Of a stretch of 44,188 bases of DNA, positions 16,791-25,533 are shown in pieces. A model generated the notes under the pieces. The model had not been told where the DNA came from and made no database searches. It saw nothing but the letters and a program-made list of their open reading frames with translations. Numbering within the stretch: position 1 is the first letter of the stretch; the number at the start of each line of letters is the position of its first letter. The translations under genes and the position numbers were made by a program. The stretch is from CAKSQL01 sp045649415 (GTDB taxonomy: Bacteria; Bacillota; Clostridia; UBA1381), in assembly GCA_045649415.1 (NCBI GenBank), contig JAZRPY010000023.1, positions 1 to 44,188 on the forward strand, read 5' to 3'.

Positions 16791-18158
16791 TTAGTTTTTC
16801 AAGCTTTGTATAGGGGCAGGGATTCTGCCACCACGATTTATAAACTTTTCACTGCTTTCTTTCTTGACAGGCATAACAGGGCCTGTGCCTAAAAGACCAC
16901 CAAATTCAACCACATCTCCGACCTTTTTGTTAGGTGATGGAATAATTCTCACTGCAGTTGTTTTTGAGTTTACCATACCAATTGCTGCCTCGTCTGCGAT
17001 TATTGCAGATAAGGTAGAGGCAGTAGTATCACCTGGCACAACAATCATATCAAGACCAACCGAGCATACACAAGTCATAGCTTCTAATTTTTCTAATGTA
17101 AGAGTTCCTGCTTTTGCAGCAGCAATCATTCCTGCATCTTCGCTAACAGGGATAAACGCTCCTGATAAGCCACCAACATAGGAGGATGCCATAACGCCAC
17201 CCTTCTTTACTGCATCATTTAAAAGCGCCAAAGCGGCAGTAGTTCCATGAGTGCCACATCTTTCTAAACCCATTTCTTCTAAAATATATGCAACACTGTC
17301 ACCAACTGCAGGTGTGGGTGCTAAGGATAAATCCACAATACCAAAGGGAACATTGAGTCTTTTTGATGCTTCCTGAGCCACTAATTGTCCCATTCTGGTG
17401 ATCTTAAAGGCAGTTTTTTTGATTGTTTCTGCAACAATTCCAAATGGTTCACCTTTTACCTTTTCCAATGCACACTTAACAACCCCAGGACCACTTACGC
17501 CCACATTTATAACACAATCGCCTTCACCTTCGCCATGGAATGCACCTGCCATGAAGGGATTATCCTCAACTGCATTACAAAACACAACAAGCTTTGCGCA
17601 AGCAAATCCGTCCTCGTCTTTTGATAATTCGGCAGCTTCTTTAATAACTTCACCCATCACTTTTACTGCATCCATATTTATTCCCGCTTTAGTTGAGCCA
17701 ACATTAACGCTTGAGCAAACAATGTCTGTTGAAGATAAAACCTGTGGTATTGACTTAATTAAAAGCTCTTCACCCATTGTCATACCTTTGTGCACAAGGG
17801 CACTATATCCACCTATAAAGTTAACATTAACCTTTTTTGCAGCCTTATCAAGTGCTTTTGCAATTTTAACACAGTCCTCGATTGTAGGCTCGTGAAGGAC
17901 ATCAATAATAGTTGAAATTGGGGTTACTGAAATTCTTTTGTTTATAATTGGTATTCCTAATTGACTTTCAATATCCTCACCTGTTTTAACAAGGTCTTTT
18001 GCATAGGTTGTTATTTTGTTATATATTTTCTCGCAAGCTTTATCAACATCAGGGTCTGCACAATTTTTTAAGGAAATTCCCATAGTGATTGTTCTTATAT
18101 CAAGATTTTCCTTATCAATCATATTTATAGTTTCAAGTATTTCAAAAGGATTTATCAT
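16791..18158 (-). CDS. UPF0210/DUF711 (PFL-like) protein
   Basis: This belongs to the UPF0210 (DUF711) family, whose crystal structures resemble glycyl-radical enzymes but lack the radical glycine and whose function is unknown. The 455 residues include the family blocks ENLDIRTITMGISL near the N-terminus, FIGGYSALVHKGMT near 115, SSVNVGSTKAGINM near 150, NPFMAGAFHGEGEGDCVINVGVSGPGVV near 205-230, and DLSLAPTPAVGDSVAYILEEMG near 270-290. It is 11 bp downstream of the UPF0237 ACT-domain gene, the pairing seen across Firmicutes, which suggests the ACT protein regulates it. It is transcribed from the promoter at 18471-18499. Confidence 0.92.
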   Translation of the reverse strand: MINPFEILETINMIDKENLDIRTITMGISLKNCADPDVDKACEKIYNKITTYAKDLVKTGEDIESQLGIPIINKRISVTPISTIIDVLHEPTIEDCVKIAKALDKAAKKVNVNFIGGYSALVHKGMTMGEELLIKSIPQVLSSTDIVCSSVNVGSTKAGINMDAVKVMGEVIKEAAELSKDEDGFACAKLVVFCNAVEDNPFMAGAFHGEGEGDCVINVGVSGPGVVKCALEKVKGEPFGIVAETIKKTAFKITRMGQLVAQEASKRLNVPFGIVDLSLAPTPAVGDSVAYILEEMGLERCGTHGTTAALALLNDAVKKGGVMASSYVGGLSGAFIPVSEDAGMIAAAKAGTLTLEKLEAMTCVCSVGLDMIVVPGDTTASTLSAIIADEAAIGMVNSKTTAVRIIPSPNKKVGDVVEFGGLLGTGPVMPVKKESSEKFINRGGRIPAPIQSLKN

Positions 18159-18169
18159 AATTATCCTCC

Positions 18170-18433
18170 TTATATTCTATGCATTGACGAAAAGAGCTTT
18201 TCTGATTGAATATGTATGGAAACACCGATTTCCTCGGCAACCAAATCAAGTTTTTGAGATATATCCTTAACTGATGCTGAAGGAATATCCACAAGCATAA
18301 TCATTGTGAAGAGGTCCTGCATAATTGTTTGAGAAATATCCAATATATTTATGTTATTTTCATATAGGACATTACTTACCTTTGCTATAATTCCTGTTTT
18401 GTCTTTTCCGACAACTGTCAGTACTGCTTTCAT
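18170..18433 (-). CDS. UPF0237 ACT-domain protein
   Basis: This small protein of 87 residues is a single ACT domain, the fold that binds amino acids to regulate enzymes. It starts MKAVLTVVGKDKTGIIAKVS, with the ligand-loop pattern GKDKTGI, and continues NILDISQTIMQDLFTMIML. It lies directly upstream of the UPF0210 gene, its constant genomic partner. GTGAGGA precedes the ATG. Ligand and target are unknown for the family. Confidence 0.92.
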   Translation of the reverse strand: MKAVLTVVGKDKTGIIAKVSNVLYENNINILDISQTIMQDLFTMIMLVDIPSASVKDISQKLDLVAEEIGVSIHIQSEKLFSSMHRI

Positions 18434-18470
18434 TTTAAATTCCTCACTTTTATAATTTTTACATGCTATT

Positions 18471-18499
18471 ATTATACTACATTTTTCTGTATTAGTCCA
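18471..18499 (-). promoter_or_regulatory. Promoter for UPF0237-UPF0210
   Basis: On the minus strand TGGACT (18494-18499) and TATAAT (18471-18476) are 17 bp apart, giving a leader of about 30 nt. Confidence 0.6.
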
Positions 18500-18589
18500 T
18501 ATTTATTTAAAAAATGGTTAAAAAGCCACAAAATATTATAAATTCCATACTGTAAATGATGATAATTTAAGCATAAATATTTAAAATGT

Positions 18590-18618
18590 TTGACAAAGAA
18601 TTAAAAAAGCTTTAAAAT
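18590..18618 (+). promoter_or_regulatory. Promoter for the thioesterase gene
   Basis: TTGACA (18590-18595) and TAAAAT (18613-18618) are 17 bp apart, so transcription should begin near 18625. Confidence 0.6.
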
Positions 18619-18660
18619 AATGGTATATTGTGGGGAATGAGAAGGAAGCGAGTTGAAATT

Positions 18661-19158
18661 ATGTTAGTAAAATCAAAACAATGGAATAGCAGAATGTGTG
18701 TTATATGTGGTCTTGATAATGAATATAGTGTTAAGGCTCAGTTTTATGCCATGGAGGATAATTCTGTTGTTACACCATTTGAATTTAAAGAACATCATCA
18801 AAGTTATCCTGGACGAGTTCATGGTGGAATGATAACTGCAATGCTTGATGAAATAGGCTTGAGAGCTTTGTGGGATGATGACAAAGGAGAATGGGGAGTT
18901 ACAATGTCACTAAAAACAAAGTTCAGAAAACCTGTGCCATATAATGTTCCTCTGATTGCCAAGGGAGAGGTGGTATCCTCAACGCCGAGATTTTTATTGA
19001 GTAATGCATATATTTATGATATGGATGGAAATGTTCTTTCGAGTGCAGAAATGAAATATATCAAGCTATTGCCTGAGAATATATCTGATGTAGATTTTCA
19101 TGAGGAAATGTGCTATCACATTATGGACGGAATTGAAAATATAAATTGTCCGTGGTAA
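18661..19158 (+). CDS. PaaI-type hotdog thioesterase
   Basis: This 165-residue protein has a hotdog fold and probably hydrolyses an acyl-CoA. The N-terminal NSRMCVICGLDN is the Cys-rich lead-in seen in one PaaI subgroup. The catalytic region is HHQSYPGRVHGGMITAMLDEIG, with HGG followed by the acidic residue on the long helix. The later strand SLKTKFRKPVPYNVPLIAKGEV is typical too. The start is uncertain: the ATG at 18661 fits the family N-terminus but AAGGA is 14 bp away, while the ATG at 18637 has a GGGG sequence nearby and is only about 12 nt from the predicted transcription start. It is a single-gene unit ended by the terminator at 19165-19196. Confidence 0.82.
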   Translation: MLVKSKQWNSRMCVICGLDNEYSVKAQFYAMEDNSVVTPFEFKEHHQSYPGRVHGGMITAMLDEIGLRALWDDDKGEWGVTMSLKTKFRKPVPYNVPLIAKGEVVSSTPRFLLSNAYIYDMDGNVLSSAEMKYIKLLPENISDVDFHEEMCYHIMDGIENINCPW

Positions 19159-19164
19159 AAAAAT

Positions 19165-19196
19165 AAAAAGTCTTGCATTTAGCAAGACTTTTTTAA
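19165..19196. terminator. Bidirectional terminator, thioesterase and sensor-regulator genes
   Basis: AAAAAGTCTTGC (19165-19176) pairs with GCAAGACTTTTT (19182-19193) around the loop ATTTA, with A- and T-runs outside. It lies between two converging genes. Confidence 0.85.
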
Positions 19197-19200
19197 ATGT

Positions 19201-21492
19201 TTATTTTCTTAATTTCCTAAACTCTGACGGGGTTAAGCCTGTGCTTTTTTTAAATGTACGAATAAATGTATTTCGATTATTGAAGCCAACCTCGATATAT
19301 ATGTCGGAAATACTTTTATTGGTTTTTAAAATAAGCTCCTTAGACTTATCAATTCTCATACTTGCAAGGTAATCAACAAAATTAACACCAAGCTTATCCT
19401 TTATGAGCTTTGATAAATATTTTGGTGTGGTTCTGAAATTGTCGGCTATGATTTCAAGGCTGATTTCTTTATTATAGTTATCCTCAAGATAGGTTATGAT
19501 CGATTGGATATCTATTTTTGTGCTTGATGTTCCCGTGTGAGAACGGATGATTTCTAAATATTTCATAACAGTATCGTGGACAACAGGCACAGGTTGATTT
19601 ATTATTTCGGTAATGATATTAAAATCACCACTATTTTCCTTGTCGTAGGATATTTTTTTCATTCTCATAACCTTGAATATAACATTGAGCAACTGAATAT
19701 ATAATTGCATTATAGCAGTATCAGAAATATTTTTTTCAATATTCTCATTGAGGATTTCGTCAATCAGCTTGATGGCATCATTTGCGTGTCCTAAAATTAA
19801 ATAATTTAACAATTGATTTTCATCGTTGATAGTAAATATATATGAATTCAGCTTTGGTGGATTTTCTTCGGAATTTACCCTGACATGTGTTAATCCTATA
19901 ACAGATGACACTGAATTTATTGCTTCGTGGTGAGATTTTTTTAAGCCTTCAACACCTTCATAAATTCCACCTAAACCAATTTTTAAAGGCATATATTCTT
20001 TGTCATAATCCATCACTTTCTGGAATTCCTCTAATATATCTACGATAGATGATATTTCCTTGTCGCTTTCAAGGTTCAAAAGAACATACAAAGTGTCGGT
20101 TTCACTGGGAATGATATATACATCAAATTTGTCAGAAAATGCAGATTGAATTATACTATGAATGCCTGATTTTATTGCATTATATTCTATGTTATTATAT
20201 AAACTGTAGAATTGTTCTGTAGGCTTCAATTTTATTACTACAGAGCAGAAATATTCATACTTAAAGTCAATTGGTAAATTATCAGTATATTCCTGAGGAG
20301 TGTAATGCTCGTTGGAATTTAAAAGACTAATTAAAATTCTTTCCTGAACAAGAGGCAAAGCCTTCGACATCTCCTTGGATAATGAATTGTTATATTCCAA
20401 TGTTTCCTGAATTGAAGTGTGTAACATCTGGATTGTGTCTGTAGTGTCGTTTTTATTTGAGCTCTTATTATCAAAAAGTGAAGCAAGACTTTCGAATGGG
20501 GAATATATCTTTTTTGTGCTGAAATATATCATTACAAATATAATAAGCAGAACAACTGCCAATAATCCAAAAATTAAATATGTGATATGTGACATACTGT
20601 TTCTTATATCTGAATATGGTACTAAAATTATATAGGAATAACCTAATATTGAACTGTCATCAGAATAGGAAAGAACAAGAGTTTTTTCGTTATTTATATC
20701 ACAGTAAAATCCCGATTGAGTATCATCTGCAAGGTTAGTGAAGAAATCACTATTGAGATACGGCTTTAAGTTTTCATTTTCGCTGAATATGTATCTGTTT
20801 CTGTTACTGATAATAAGAAATGTACTATTCTGGGTTAATTTAGAATCATTTGCCTGAATTATAATTTTAGATAAATCTACATTAACAACCACTATATTAT
20901 TAGTAGATACATTATTTATTTCAGTAAAGACTATGGGTATGATTTTTTTTGTGCCTGATGGAGTTGAAACGAGGGAGGGGTAGAGGATTTGCTTTGAATT
21001 TGTCTCTGAGCTATAATTCTCCCAATATCCTCTGGGATATTCGGAATATGCATAGTTATTATAAAAGAAGGTTCTTCCGTCAAATATTCCGTTATTGGTG
21101 TAAATAGTGCTATTATTTCTGTTATAAATCATAATGCTATCAATCAGAGTATTATTACCAATAACATTGGTTAATAAGTTGGTTACACTCGTGATTGAAG
21201 CTGTGTCTGTAACTTTTTCGTTTGCAACTATATTCATAAAGCTTTCATTTTCTGCGAGTAATTCAATCATTATTGAAATATTGCCTAAGGATATTTCATT
21301 ATCGTTTGAAATGGATTCCAACATTTCTATATAACTGTTCTTTAACAGATTTATATAATTTTTGTTATATGAATCTGTACTGAATATAAAAAAGAACAAA
21401 AAAATCAGAACAGGAAGCAGGATAAGAGTATATGTTTTTATAAAAACATTTTTTTTAAAAAGTTTTATTATTCTTTTAAAATAATCTCTCAA
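19201..21492 (-). CDS. Membrane-bound AraC-type transcriptional regulator with extracellular sensor domain
   Basis: This 763-residue one-component sensor has a membrane helix at about 18-38, an extracellular Cache-like domain (about 40-300), a second helix at about 303-325, a long cytoplasmic linker, and two AraC helix-turn-helix motifs in the last 100 residues. The end, with LEIIADNFRTTPKYLSKLIKDKLGVNFVDYL and VGFNNRNTFIRTFKKSTGLTPSEFR-like sequence, is classical. Such proteins often control sugar transporters next to them, and here two ABC permeases are divergently encoded. The start is the TTG at 21492: AAGGTG lies 8 bp upstream, and the predicted transcription start near 21560 excludes the longer open frame reaching 21576. 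Confidence 0.88.
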   Translation of the reverse strand: MRDYFKRIIKLFKKNVFIKTYTLILLPVLIFLFFFIFSTDSYNKNYINLLKNSYIEMLESISNDNEISLGNISIMIELLAENESFMNIVANEKVTDTASITSVTNLLTNVIGNNTLIDSIMIYNRNNSTIYTNNGIFDGRTFFYNNYAYSEYPRGYWENYSSETNSKQILYPSLVSTPSGTKKIIPIVFTEINNVSTNNIVVVNVDLSKIIIQANDSKLTQNSTFLIISNRNRYIFSENENLKPYLNSDFFTNLADDTQSGFYCDINNEKTLVLSYSDDSSILGYSYIILVPYSDIRNSMSHITYLIFGLLAVVLLIIFVMIYFSTKKIYSPFESLASLFDNKSSNKNDTTDTIQMLHTSIQETLEYNNSLSKEMSKALPLVQERILISLLNSNEHYTPQEYTDNLPIDFKYEYFCSVVIKLKPTEQFYSLYNNIEYNAIKSGIHSIIQSAFSDKFDVYIIPSETDTLYVLLNLESDKEISSIVDILEEFQKVMDYDKEYMPLKIGLGGIYEGVEGLKKSHHEAINSVSSVIGLTHVRVNSEENPPKLNSYIFTINDENQLLNYLILGHANDAIKLIDEILNENIEKNISDTAIMQLYIQLLNVIFKVMRMKKISYDKENSGDFNIITEIINQPVPVVHDTVMKYLEIIRSHTGTSSTKIDIQSIITYLEDNYNKEISLEIIADNFRTTPKYLSKLIKDKLGVNFVDYLASMRIDKSKELILKTNKSISDIYIEVGFNNRNTFIRTFKKSTGLTPSEFRKLRK

Positions 21493-21566
21493 AAATGTCA
21501 CACCTTTCGTGTAATTTCGTAAAAAATATAATGAAATTATATAGAAAAATCTATAATTATAGTGAT

Positions 21567-21595
21567 AGTATAGCATAAAAAAACTATTAGGTCAA
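21567..21595 (-). promoter_or_regulatory. Promoter for the AraC-type sensor-regulator
   Basis: On the minus strand TTGACC (21590-21595) and TATACT (21567-21572) are 17 bp apart. Confidence 0.65.
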
Positions 21596-21872
21596 GGGTA
21601 AAATAACCAAAAGTCACATATTTCAACTGTAAAATGTGTCTTAAAAGTTTTAAAAGTGATATACAAATTGCACAAAAAACGACAAAAAATATAGAAATTT
21701 GACACATAACGAAAAATGAAACATAAATTGGGTGGAAAAATGAAATATTCAGCAAAAAGTGTATCTATACAAAAAATTCATAATATGTTAACATATAATC
21801 AACAGATTGCACATTCGACTCAATCGGAACAGACTGCAACCAAATATATCACATAATGAAAGGAAATGAATT
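21596..21872 (+). promoter_or_regulatory. Divergent control region upstream of the ABC permeases
   Basis: This AT-rich gap of about 280 bp separates the regulator and permease genes. A possible plus-strand promoter is TTGACA (21699-21704) with a weak -10 CATAAA (21722-21727) at 17 bp, the sort of poor -10 expected of an activator-dependent promoter. That would leave a leader of about 140 nt. No small gene or riboswitch was recognised. Binding sites for the AraC-type regulator would be expected here but cannot be named. Confidence 0.35.
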
Positions 21873-22796
21873 ATGGCTAAACAAGTTAGAGTGCAAGAAC
21901 CTGAAATTACAAGAAAAAGAAGTTTGAAGGGTATAGTTGCAAGAAACATCTCAGGGTGGATTTTAGTCCTTCCATCAATTTTATTATTCTTTTTATTAGT
22001 ATGGAGACCATTGGCGATAGGAATGACATATTCCTTCTTTGACCTAAAGGGTTTCGTACCTGTAGAGTTTGTTGGTTTTAAGAACTTCCAACAGGTTCTT
22101 TCTGATACAAACTTCATCCAGACCTTATGGAACACATTAAAATATGTTCTTTGGTCATTAATAATCGGTTTTCCATTACCATTTATCATTGCAGTTATGT
22201 TGAATGAAATGGTAAGATTACAAGGTTACTTTAAATTTACTACATATTTACCTGTTATCGTACCAACAATTGCTTCATGTATGATTTGGAAGCTTGTATA
22301 TGCTGATGGCCCTAGCGGACTTTTGAATATGCTTCTTTATTACTTTGGTGGTCAGCCTATCGGTTGGTTATCAAATGGTAACTTAGCAATTCCTCTCATT
22401 ATTATAATGATGACATGGTGTGGCTTTGGTGGTACAACAATTATGTATCTGGCTACAATGCAAGGTATCAATAATGAACTTTATGAGGCTGCTCGTCTTG
22501 ATGGCGCAGGCTTCTTTGGAAGAATTCGCCATGTCTTGTTCCCTCATATGAGAGGCATTATGCTTTTGTGTGCTATCAGACAGTTTATCGGTGTATTCTC
22601 TATTACAGAGCAACCACTAACTATGACAGGTGGTGGACCAAACGGTGCTACTTTAACATTAGGTCTAACCAACTACTACTATGCATTTAAATATGGTCAG
22701 TATGATAAATCGCTTGCATTGGGTGTTGTAACATTCTTCTTGCTATTGTTCTTGACCTTTGTATATTTTGGTTTAGAAAAGAAAGTTGATCAGTAA
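21873..22796 (+). CDS. Sugar ABC transporter permease (MalF/UgpA/LplB-like)
   Basis: This is the first of two inner-membrane subunits of a CUT1-type carbohydrate importer. Of 307 residues, the first 25 are cytoplasmic and basic, and six membrane segments follow. The EAA loop that docks the ATPase is clear: NELYEAARLDGAGFFGRIRHVLFPHM near 205-230. The N-terminal ISGWILVLPSILLFFLLVWRPLAIG and the strand MTGGGPNGAT are typical of the LplB branch, which imports complex oligosaccharides. GAAAGGAAATGAATT precedes the ATG. It is followed with a short overlap region by the second permease. Confidence 0.93.
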   Translation: MAKQVRVQEPEITRKRSLKGIVARNISGWILVLPSILLFFLLVWRPLAIGMTYSFFDLKGFVPVEFVGFKNFQQVLSDTNFIQTLWNTLKYVLWSLIIGFPLPFIIAVMLNEMVRLQGYFKFTTYLPVIVPTIASCMIWKLVYADGPSGLLNMLLYYFGGQPIGWLSNGNLAIPLIIIMMTWCGFGGTTIMYLATMQGINNELYEAARLDGAGFFGRIRHVLFPHMRGIMLLCAIRQFIGVFSITEQPLTMTGGGPNGATLTLGLTNYYYAFKYGQYDKSLALGVVTFFLLLFLTFVYFGLEKKVDQ

Positions 22797-22809
22797 GGAG
22801 GATATGAAA

Positions 22810-23724
22810 ATGGCAGTTAAAGAAAAGAAAGTTAGTAAATTTTCAGCAAAAACAACAGGATTACTTAATTTCGCTGATTTGAAAAAACCACAATATAAAG
22901 CTTTGTATTGGCTTATGTTTGCAATGTTAATTATTGTCAGCTTGGCATGTTTCTTACCTATTGTCTGGGTTGCGTTGTCAGGATTTAAAGAAGTTGCAGA
23001 TATGTATGCAGTTCCACCTCAACTATTGCCAAAGAAAATTGATTTTGGTAGAGTGGGAGATGTTTGGGAAAAGGTTAATGTTTTAAAATATTTCACTAAC
23101 TCAATAATATTGATTATCGGATGTTGGTTCTGTGATGTTATGGTAAATGGTCTTGCAGGCTATGTTCTTTCAAGATTAAGACCAATCGGCTCAGTACTTA
23201 TTGAGAATATGATTTTCATTTGTATGCTACTACCAGGTATCAGTATGGTTCCATTGTATATGACATTTGTTGATATGCCTTTATTCCATGTTAACCTGAT
23301 CGGTTCATATATTCCAATCTGGATTATGACTGCGGCGAGTCCGTACCATGTTCTATTGTTCAGAAACTTCTTCAATAGTATTCCAATGTCATATCTTGAA
23401 GCTGCAAGAATTGACGGATGCTCCGATATGGGAATATTCACAAAGATTATTATACCATTGAGTAAGCCTATTATTATGGTTGTAACTATCTTCACAGTTA
23501 CAGGTACATGGGCAAACTTTATGTGGCCATATTTGATTTTAGGTAACACAAACAAAGAGCCAATCGCAGTTATGCTTTACAGAATTCAATCAGGTGGTGT
23601 TGCATTGCTTGAGAATGAGTATATGCTATTGTTGTTCATTTCAATCGTACCTATGATTATAGTATTCTGCATATTCCAGAAGCATATTATGGGTGGATTG
23701 AATATGTCAGGCTTAAAGGGTTAA
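22810..23724 (+). CDS. Sugar ABC transporter permease (MalG/UgpE/YtcP-like)
   Basis: This is the second membrane subunit of the CUT1 importer. The 304-residue protein has six predicted membrane segments and the EAA loop SYLEAARIDGCSDMGIFTKIIIPLSKP near 195-220. It starts at the ATG at 22810, 8 bp after AAGGAGG; the ATG 6 bp earlier is too close to that site and the TTG at 22786 precedes it. The unit ends here: no substrate-binding protein or ATPase gene follows, and the next gene is purF. The ATPase is probably a shared MsmK-type subunit encoded elsewhere, which is common in Firmicutes. The missing binding protein is less usual. Confidence 0.92.
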   Translation: MAVKEKKVSKFSAKTTGLLNFADLKKPQYKALYWLMFAMLIIVSLACFLPIVWVALSGFKEVADMYAVPPQLLPKKIDFGRVGDVWEKVNVLKYFTNSIILIIGCWFCDVMVNGLAGYVLSRLRPIGSVLIENMIFICMLLPGISMVPLYMTFVDMPLFHVNLIGSYIPIWIMTAASPYHVLLFRNFFNSIPMSYLEAARIDGCSDMGIFTKIIIPLSKPIIMVVTIFTVTGTWANFMWPYLILGNTNKEPIAVMLYRIQSGGVALLENEYMLLLFISIVPMIIVFCIFQKHIMGGLNMSGLKG

Positions 23725-23765
23725 TACATAAAAATTATTTATATGCCATAATAATTCATTGTTAT

Positions 23766-23803
23766 AAAAATGCAACAGGCAACTTTGTTTGTTGCATTTT
23801 TAA
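23766..23803 (+). terminator. Terminator after the ABC permeases
   Basis: AAAAATGCAAC (23766-23776) pairs with GTTGCATTTTT (23791-23801). The stem is perfect, and the tail of T is partly inside the stem. Confidence 0.65.
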
Positions 23804-23901
23804 TTTACAAAACGAGTATCGGCATATTAAACAATAAAACAAGATATGAAAAAATAAAATATGTAAATAGAATAAAAATTGATTTTTTTATTCATAAAAT
23901 A

Positions 23902-23930
23902 TTGCAAAATAATCAAAAAAAAGTTATAAT
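23902..23930 (+). promoter_or_regulatory. Promoter of purF
   Basis: TTGCAA (23902-23907) and TATAAT (23925-23930) are 17 bp apart. No PurR-type box or purine riboswitch was recognised in the leader of about 45 nt. Confidence 0.65.
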
Positions 23931-23983
23931 AGTATAGGTGTCATCATCGGATTTTATTTAGGCTTGGAGAGGAGCTTTAAAAA

Positions 23984-25375
23984 ATGGAAAACTATGAAAA
24001 ATTAGGAGAAGAATGTGGTGTTTTCGGGATATATGACCCTGATGGAGATGTAGCAAGAACAACATATTATGCTTTGTATGCATTGCAACACAGAGGTCAG
24101 GAAAGCTGCGGAATTGCGATAAATAACGATAAAGAAATTTCCCAATACAAAGATATGGGATTGGTAAATGAAGTATTTAATGAAGAAATACTTTCTAAAA
24201 TGGAAGGAACTATGGCAATCGGCCATGTTAGATATGCCACAAAAGAAGAATCCAAAAGAGAGAACTCTCAACCTATGGTCATAAGATATGTAAAAGGTAA
24301 TATTGCATTGGCATATAACGGAAGCCTTATAAACGGAAAGGAACTATGGAAAAAGCTAAGTTATGATGGAGCAATATTCCAAACAACAACTGATTTGGAA
24401 GCAGTTGCATATATGATTGCAAGAGAAAGAGTAGCAGCAGGAAGCATTGAAAAAGCAGTTGAGTATTCCATGAAAAGCTTAAGGGGTGCATACTCACTTA
24501 TTGTTATGAGTGCAAAAAAGCTGATTGCTGCAAGAGATCCCTGGGGTTTGAAGCCGTTATCTATGGCCAGACTTGGAAAATCTATAATGTTTTCTTCTGA
24601 AACCTGTGCATTTGATAGCATCGGTGCAGAATATATCCGTGACCTAAAGCCCGGAGAAATTGTTGTTGTAGAGGATGGAGAAATCAGAACAATCGACACA
24701 TTTGTTAAGGATGCTACCTCAAATATGTGTATATTTGAATATTTGTATTTTGCAAGACCTGATAGTATGATAGAAGGTCAGATGGCTCACGATTCAAGAA
24801 AGTTGGCAGGTGCATATTTGGCAAAAGAAAATCCTGTTGATGCAGATGTTGTTATTGGCGTTCCTGATTCGGGAATAAGTGCTGCTATGGGATATAGTGA
24901 AGGCTCAGGAATTCCCTATGGTATCGGCTTTGTTAAAAACAGATACATTGGAAGAACTTTTATTCAACCTACTCAGGCAATGAGAGAAAATTCTGTAAGG
25001 ATTAAACTGAATGTGTTAAAAAGCACTGTAGAAGGAAAAAGAGTTGTTATGGTTGACGATTCGATTGTAAGAGGTACAACCTCAAAAAGAATTGTTAATC
25101 TTCTAAGAAAAGCAGGAGCTGTTGAGGTACATGTGCGTTCTGCTGCACCTGAGTTCTTATATCCTTGTTATTTTGGAACAGATGTGCCATCCAAGGAAGA
25201 ATTACTTGCTTGTAATTATACTATGGAAGAAATGAGAGATATGATTGGTGCAGACAGTTTGGGCTTTTTGAGCATAGACTCTTTAATGAAGATTGCTCCA
25301 AATGCGCATTGTGGCTTCTGTACAGGTTGTTTCACAGGTGAATATCCTATGGATGTATCAGAATTTGAAGAATAA
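23984..25375 (+). CDS. purF: Amidophosphoribosyltransferase PurF
   Basis: PurF makes 5-phosphoribosylamine from PRPP and glutamine, the first step of purine synthesis. The protein begins MENYEKLGEECGVFG: cleavage of a 10-residue propeptide would expose the catalytic Cys11. The glutaminase domain follows to about 230, with YALQHRGQES and the HVRYAT block. The phosphoribosyltransferase domain has the PRPP loop RVVMVDDSIVRGTTSKR. Cysteines matching the four [4Fe-4S] ligands of the Bacillus enzyme are visible in NMCIFEY, LYPCYFG and CGFCTGC, so it is the iron-sulfur, oxygen-sensitive type. GGAGAGGAGC precedes the ATG. It stands alone, away from purC at 29664. Confidence 0.96.
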   Translation: MENYEKLGEECGVFGIYDPDGDVARTTYYALYALQHRGQESCGIAINNDKEISQYKDMGLVNEVFNEEILSKMEGTMAIGHVRYATKEESKRENSQPMVIRYVKGNIALAYNGSLINGKELWKKLSYDGAIFQTTTDLEAVAYMIARERVAAGSIEKAVEYSMKSLRGAYSLIVMSAKKLIAARDPWGLKPLSMARLGKSIMFSSETCAFDSIGAEYIRDLKPGEIVVVEDGEIRTIDTFVKDATSNMCIFEYLYFARPDSMIEGQMAHDSRKLAGAYLAKENPVDADVVIGVPDSGISAAMGYSEGSGIPYGIGFVKNRYIGRTFIQPTQAMRENSVRIKLNVLKSTVEGKRVVMVDDSIVRGTTSKRIVNLLRKAGAVEVHVRSAAPEFLYPCYFGTDVPSKEELLACNYTMEEMRDMIGADSLGFLSIDSLMKIAPNAHCGFCTGCFTGEYPMDVSEFEE

Positions 25376-25379
25376 ATAA

Positions 25380-25413
25380 AAAAAGCCGCATTGTGCAGAT
25401 GCGACTTTTTTTG
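25380..25413 (+). terminator. Terminator of purF
   Basis: AAAAAGCCGCAT (25380-25391) pairs with ATGCGACTTTTT (25399-25410) with one mismatch, followed by more T. Confidence 0.75.
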
Positions 25414-25439
25414 TAAAATATTAAGGGGAAGGTATATTA

Positions 25440-25468
25440 TGTAAATATTAAATATTTACAAGTATAAT
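25440..25468 (+). promoter_or_regulatory. 21-bp palindrome abutting a -10 box, upstream of NusG-II/birA
   Basis: The arms TGTAAATATT (25440-25449) and AATATTTACA (25451-25460) are perfect inverted repeats around one A. TATAAT follows at 25463-25468. The -35 position for a 17-bp spacer falls inside the left arm (TGTAAA, a poor match), so a regulator bound to the palindrome would cover the promoter. The regulator is not identified, and the sequence does not fit the BirA operator I know. Confidence 0.5.
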
Positions 25469-25533
25469 ATAACATAGTAATGTGTATATTTTATGTTGAA
25501 ATTGTGAATAAATTGAAAATTGTGGTGATATGA

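Noticed and set aside
17398..17895. Long plus-strand frame of 165 codons
   Set aside because: It is the complement of the UPF0210 gene, Pro/Ser/Thr-rich as expected from antisense of a Gly/Ala/Val-rich protein.
21493..21576. N-terminal extension of the AraC-type sensor
   Set aside because: The extension begins within the -10 box of a consensus promoter, so it would not be in the message. The TTG at 21492 has a proper ribosome site.
23931..23983. Purine riboswitch or PurR box in the purF leader
   Set aside because: The leader is too short for a purine aptamer, and no PurBox-like sequence was seen. The purC leader gave the same result.
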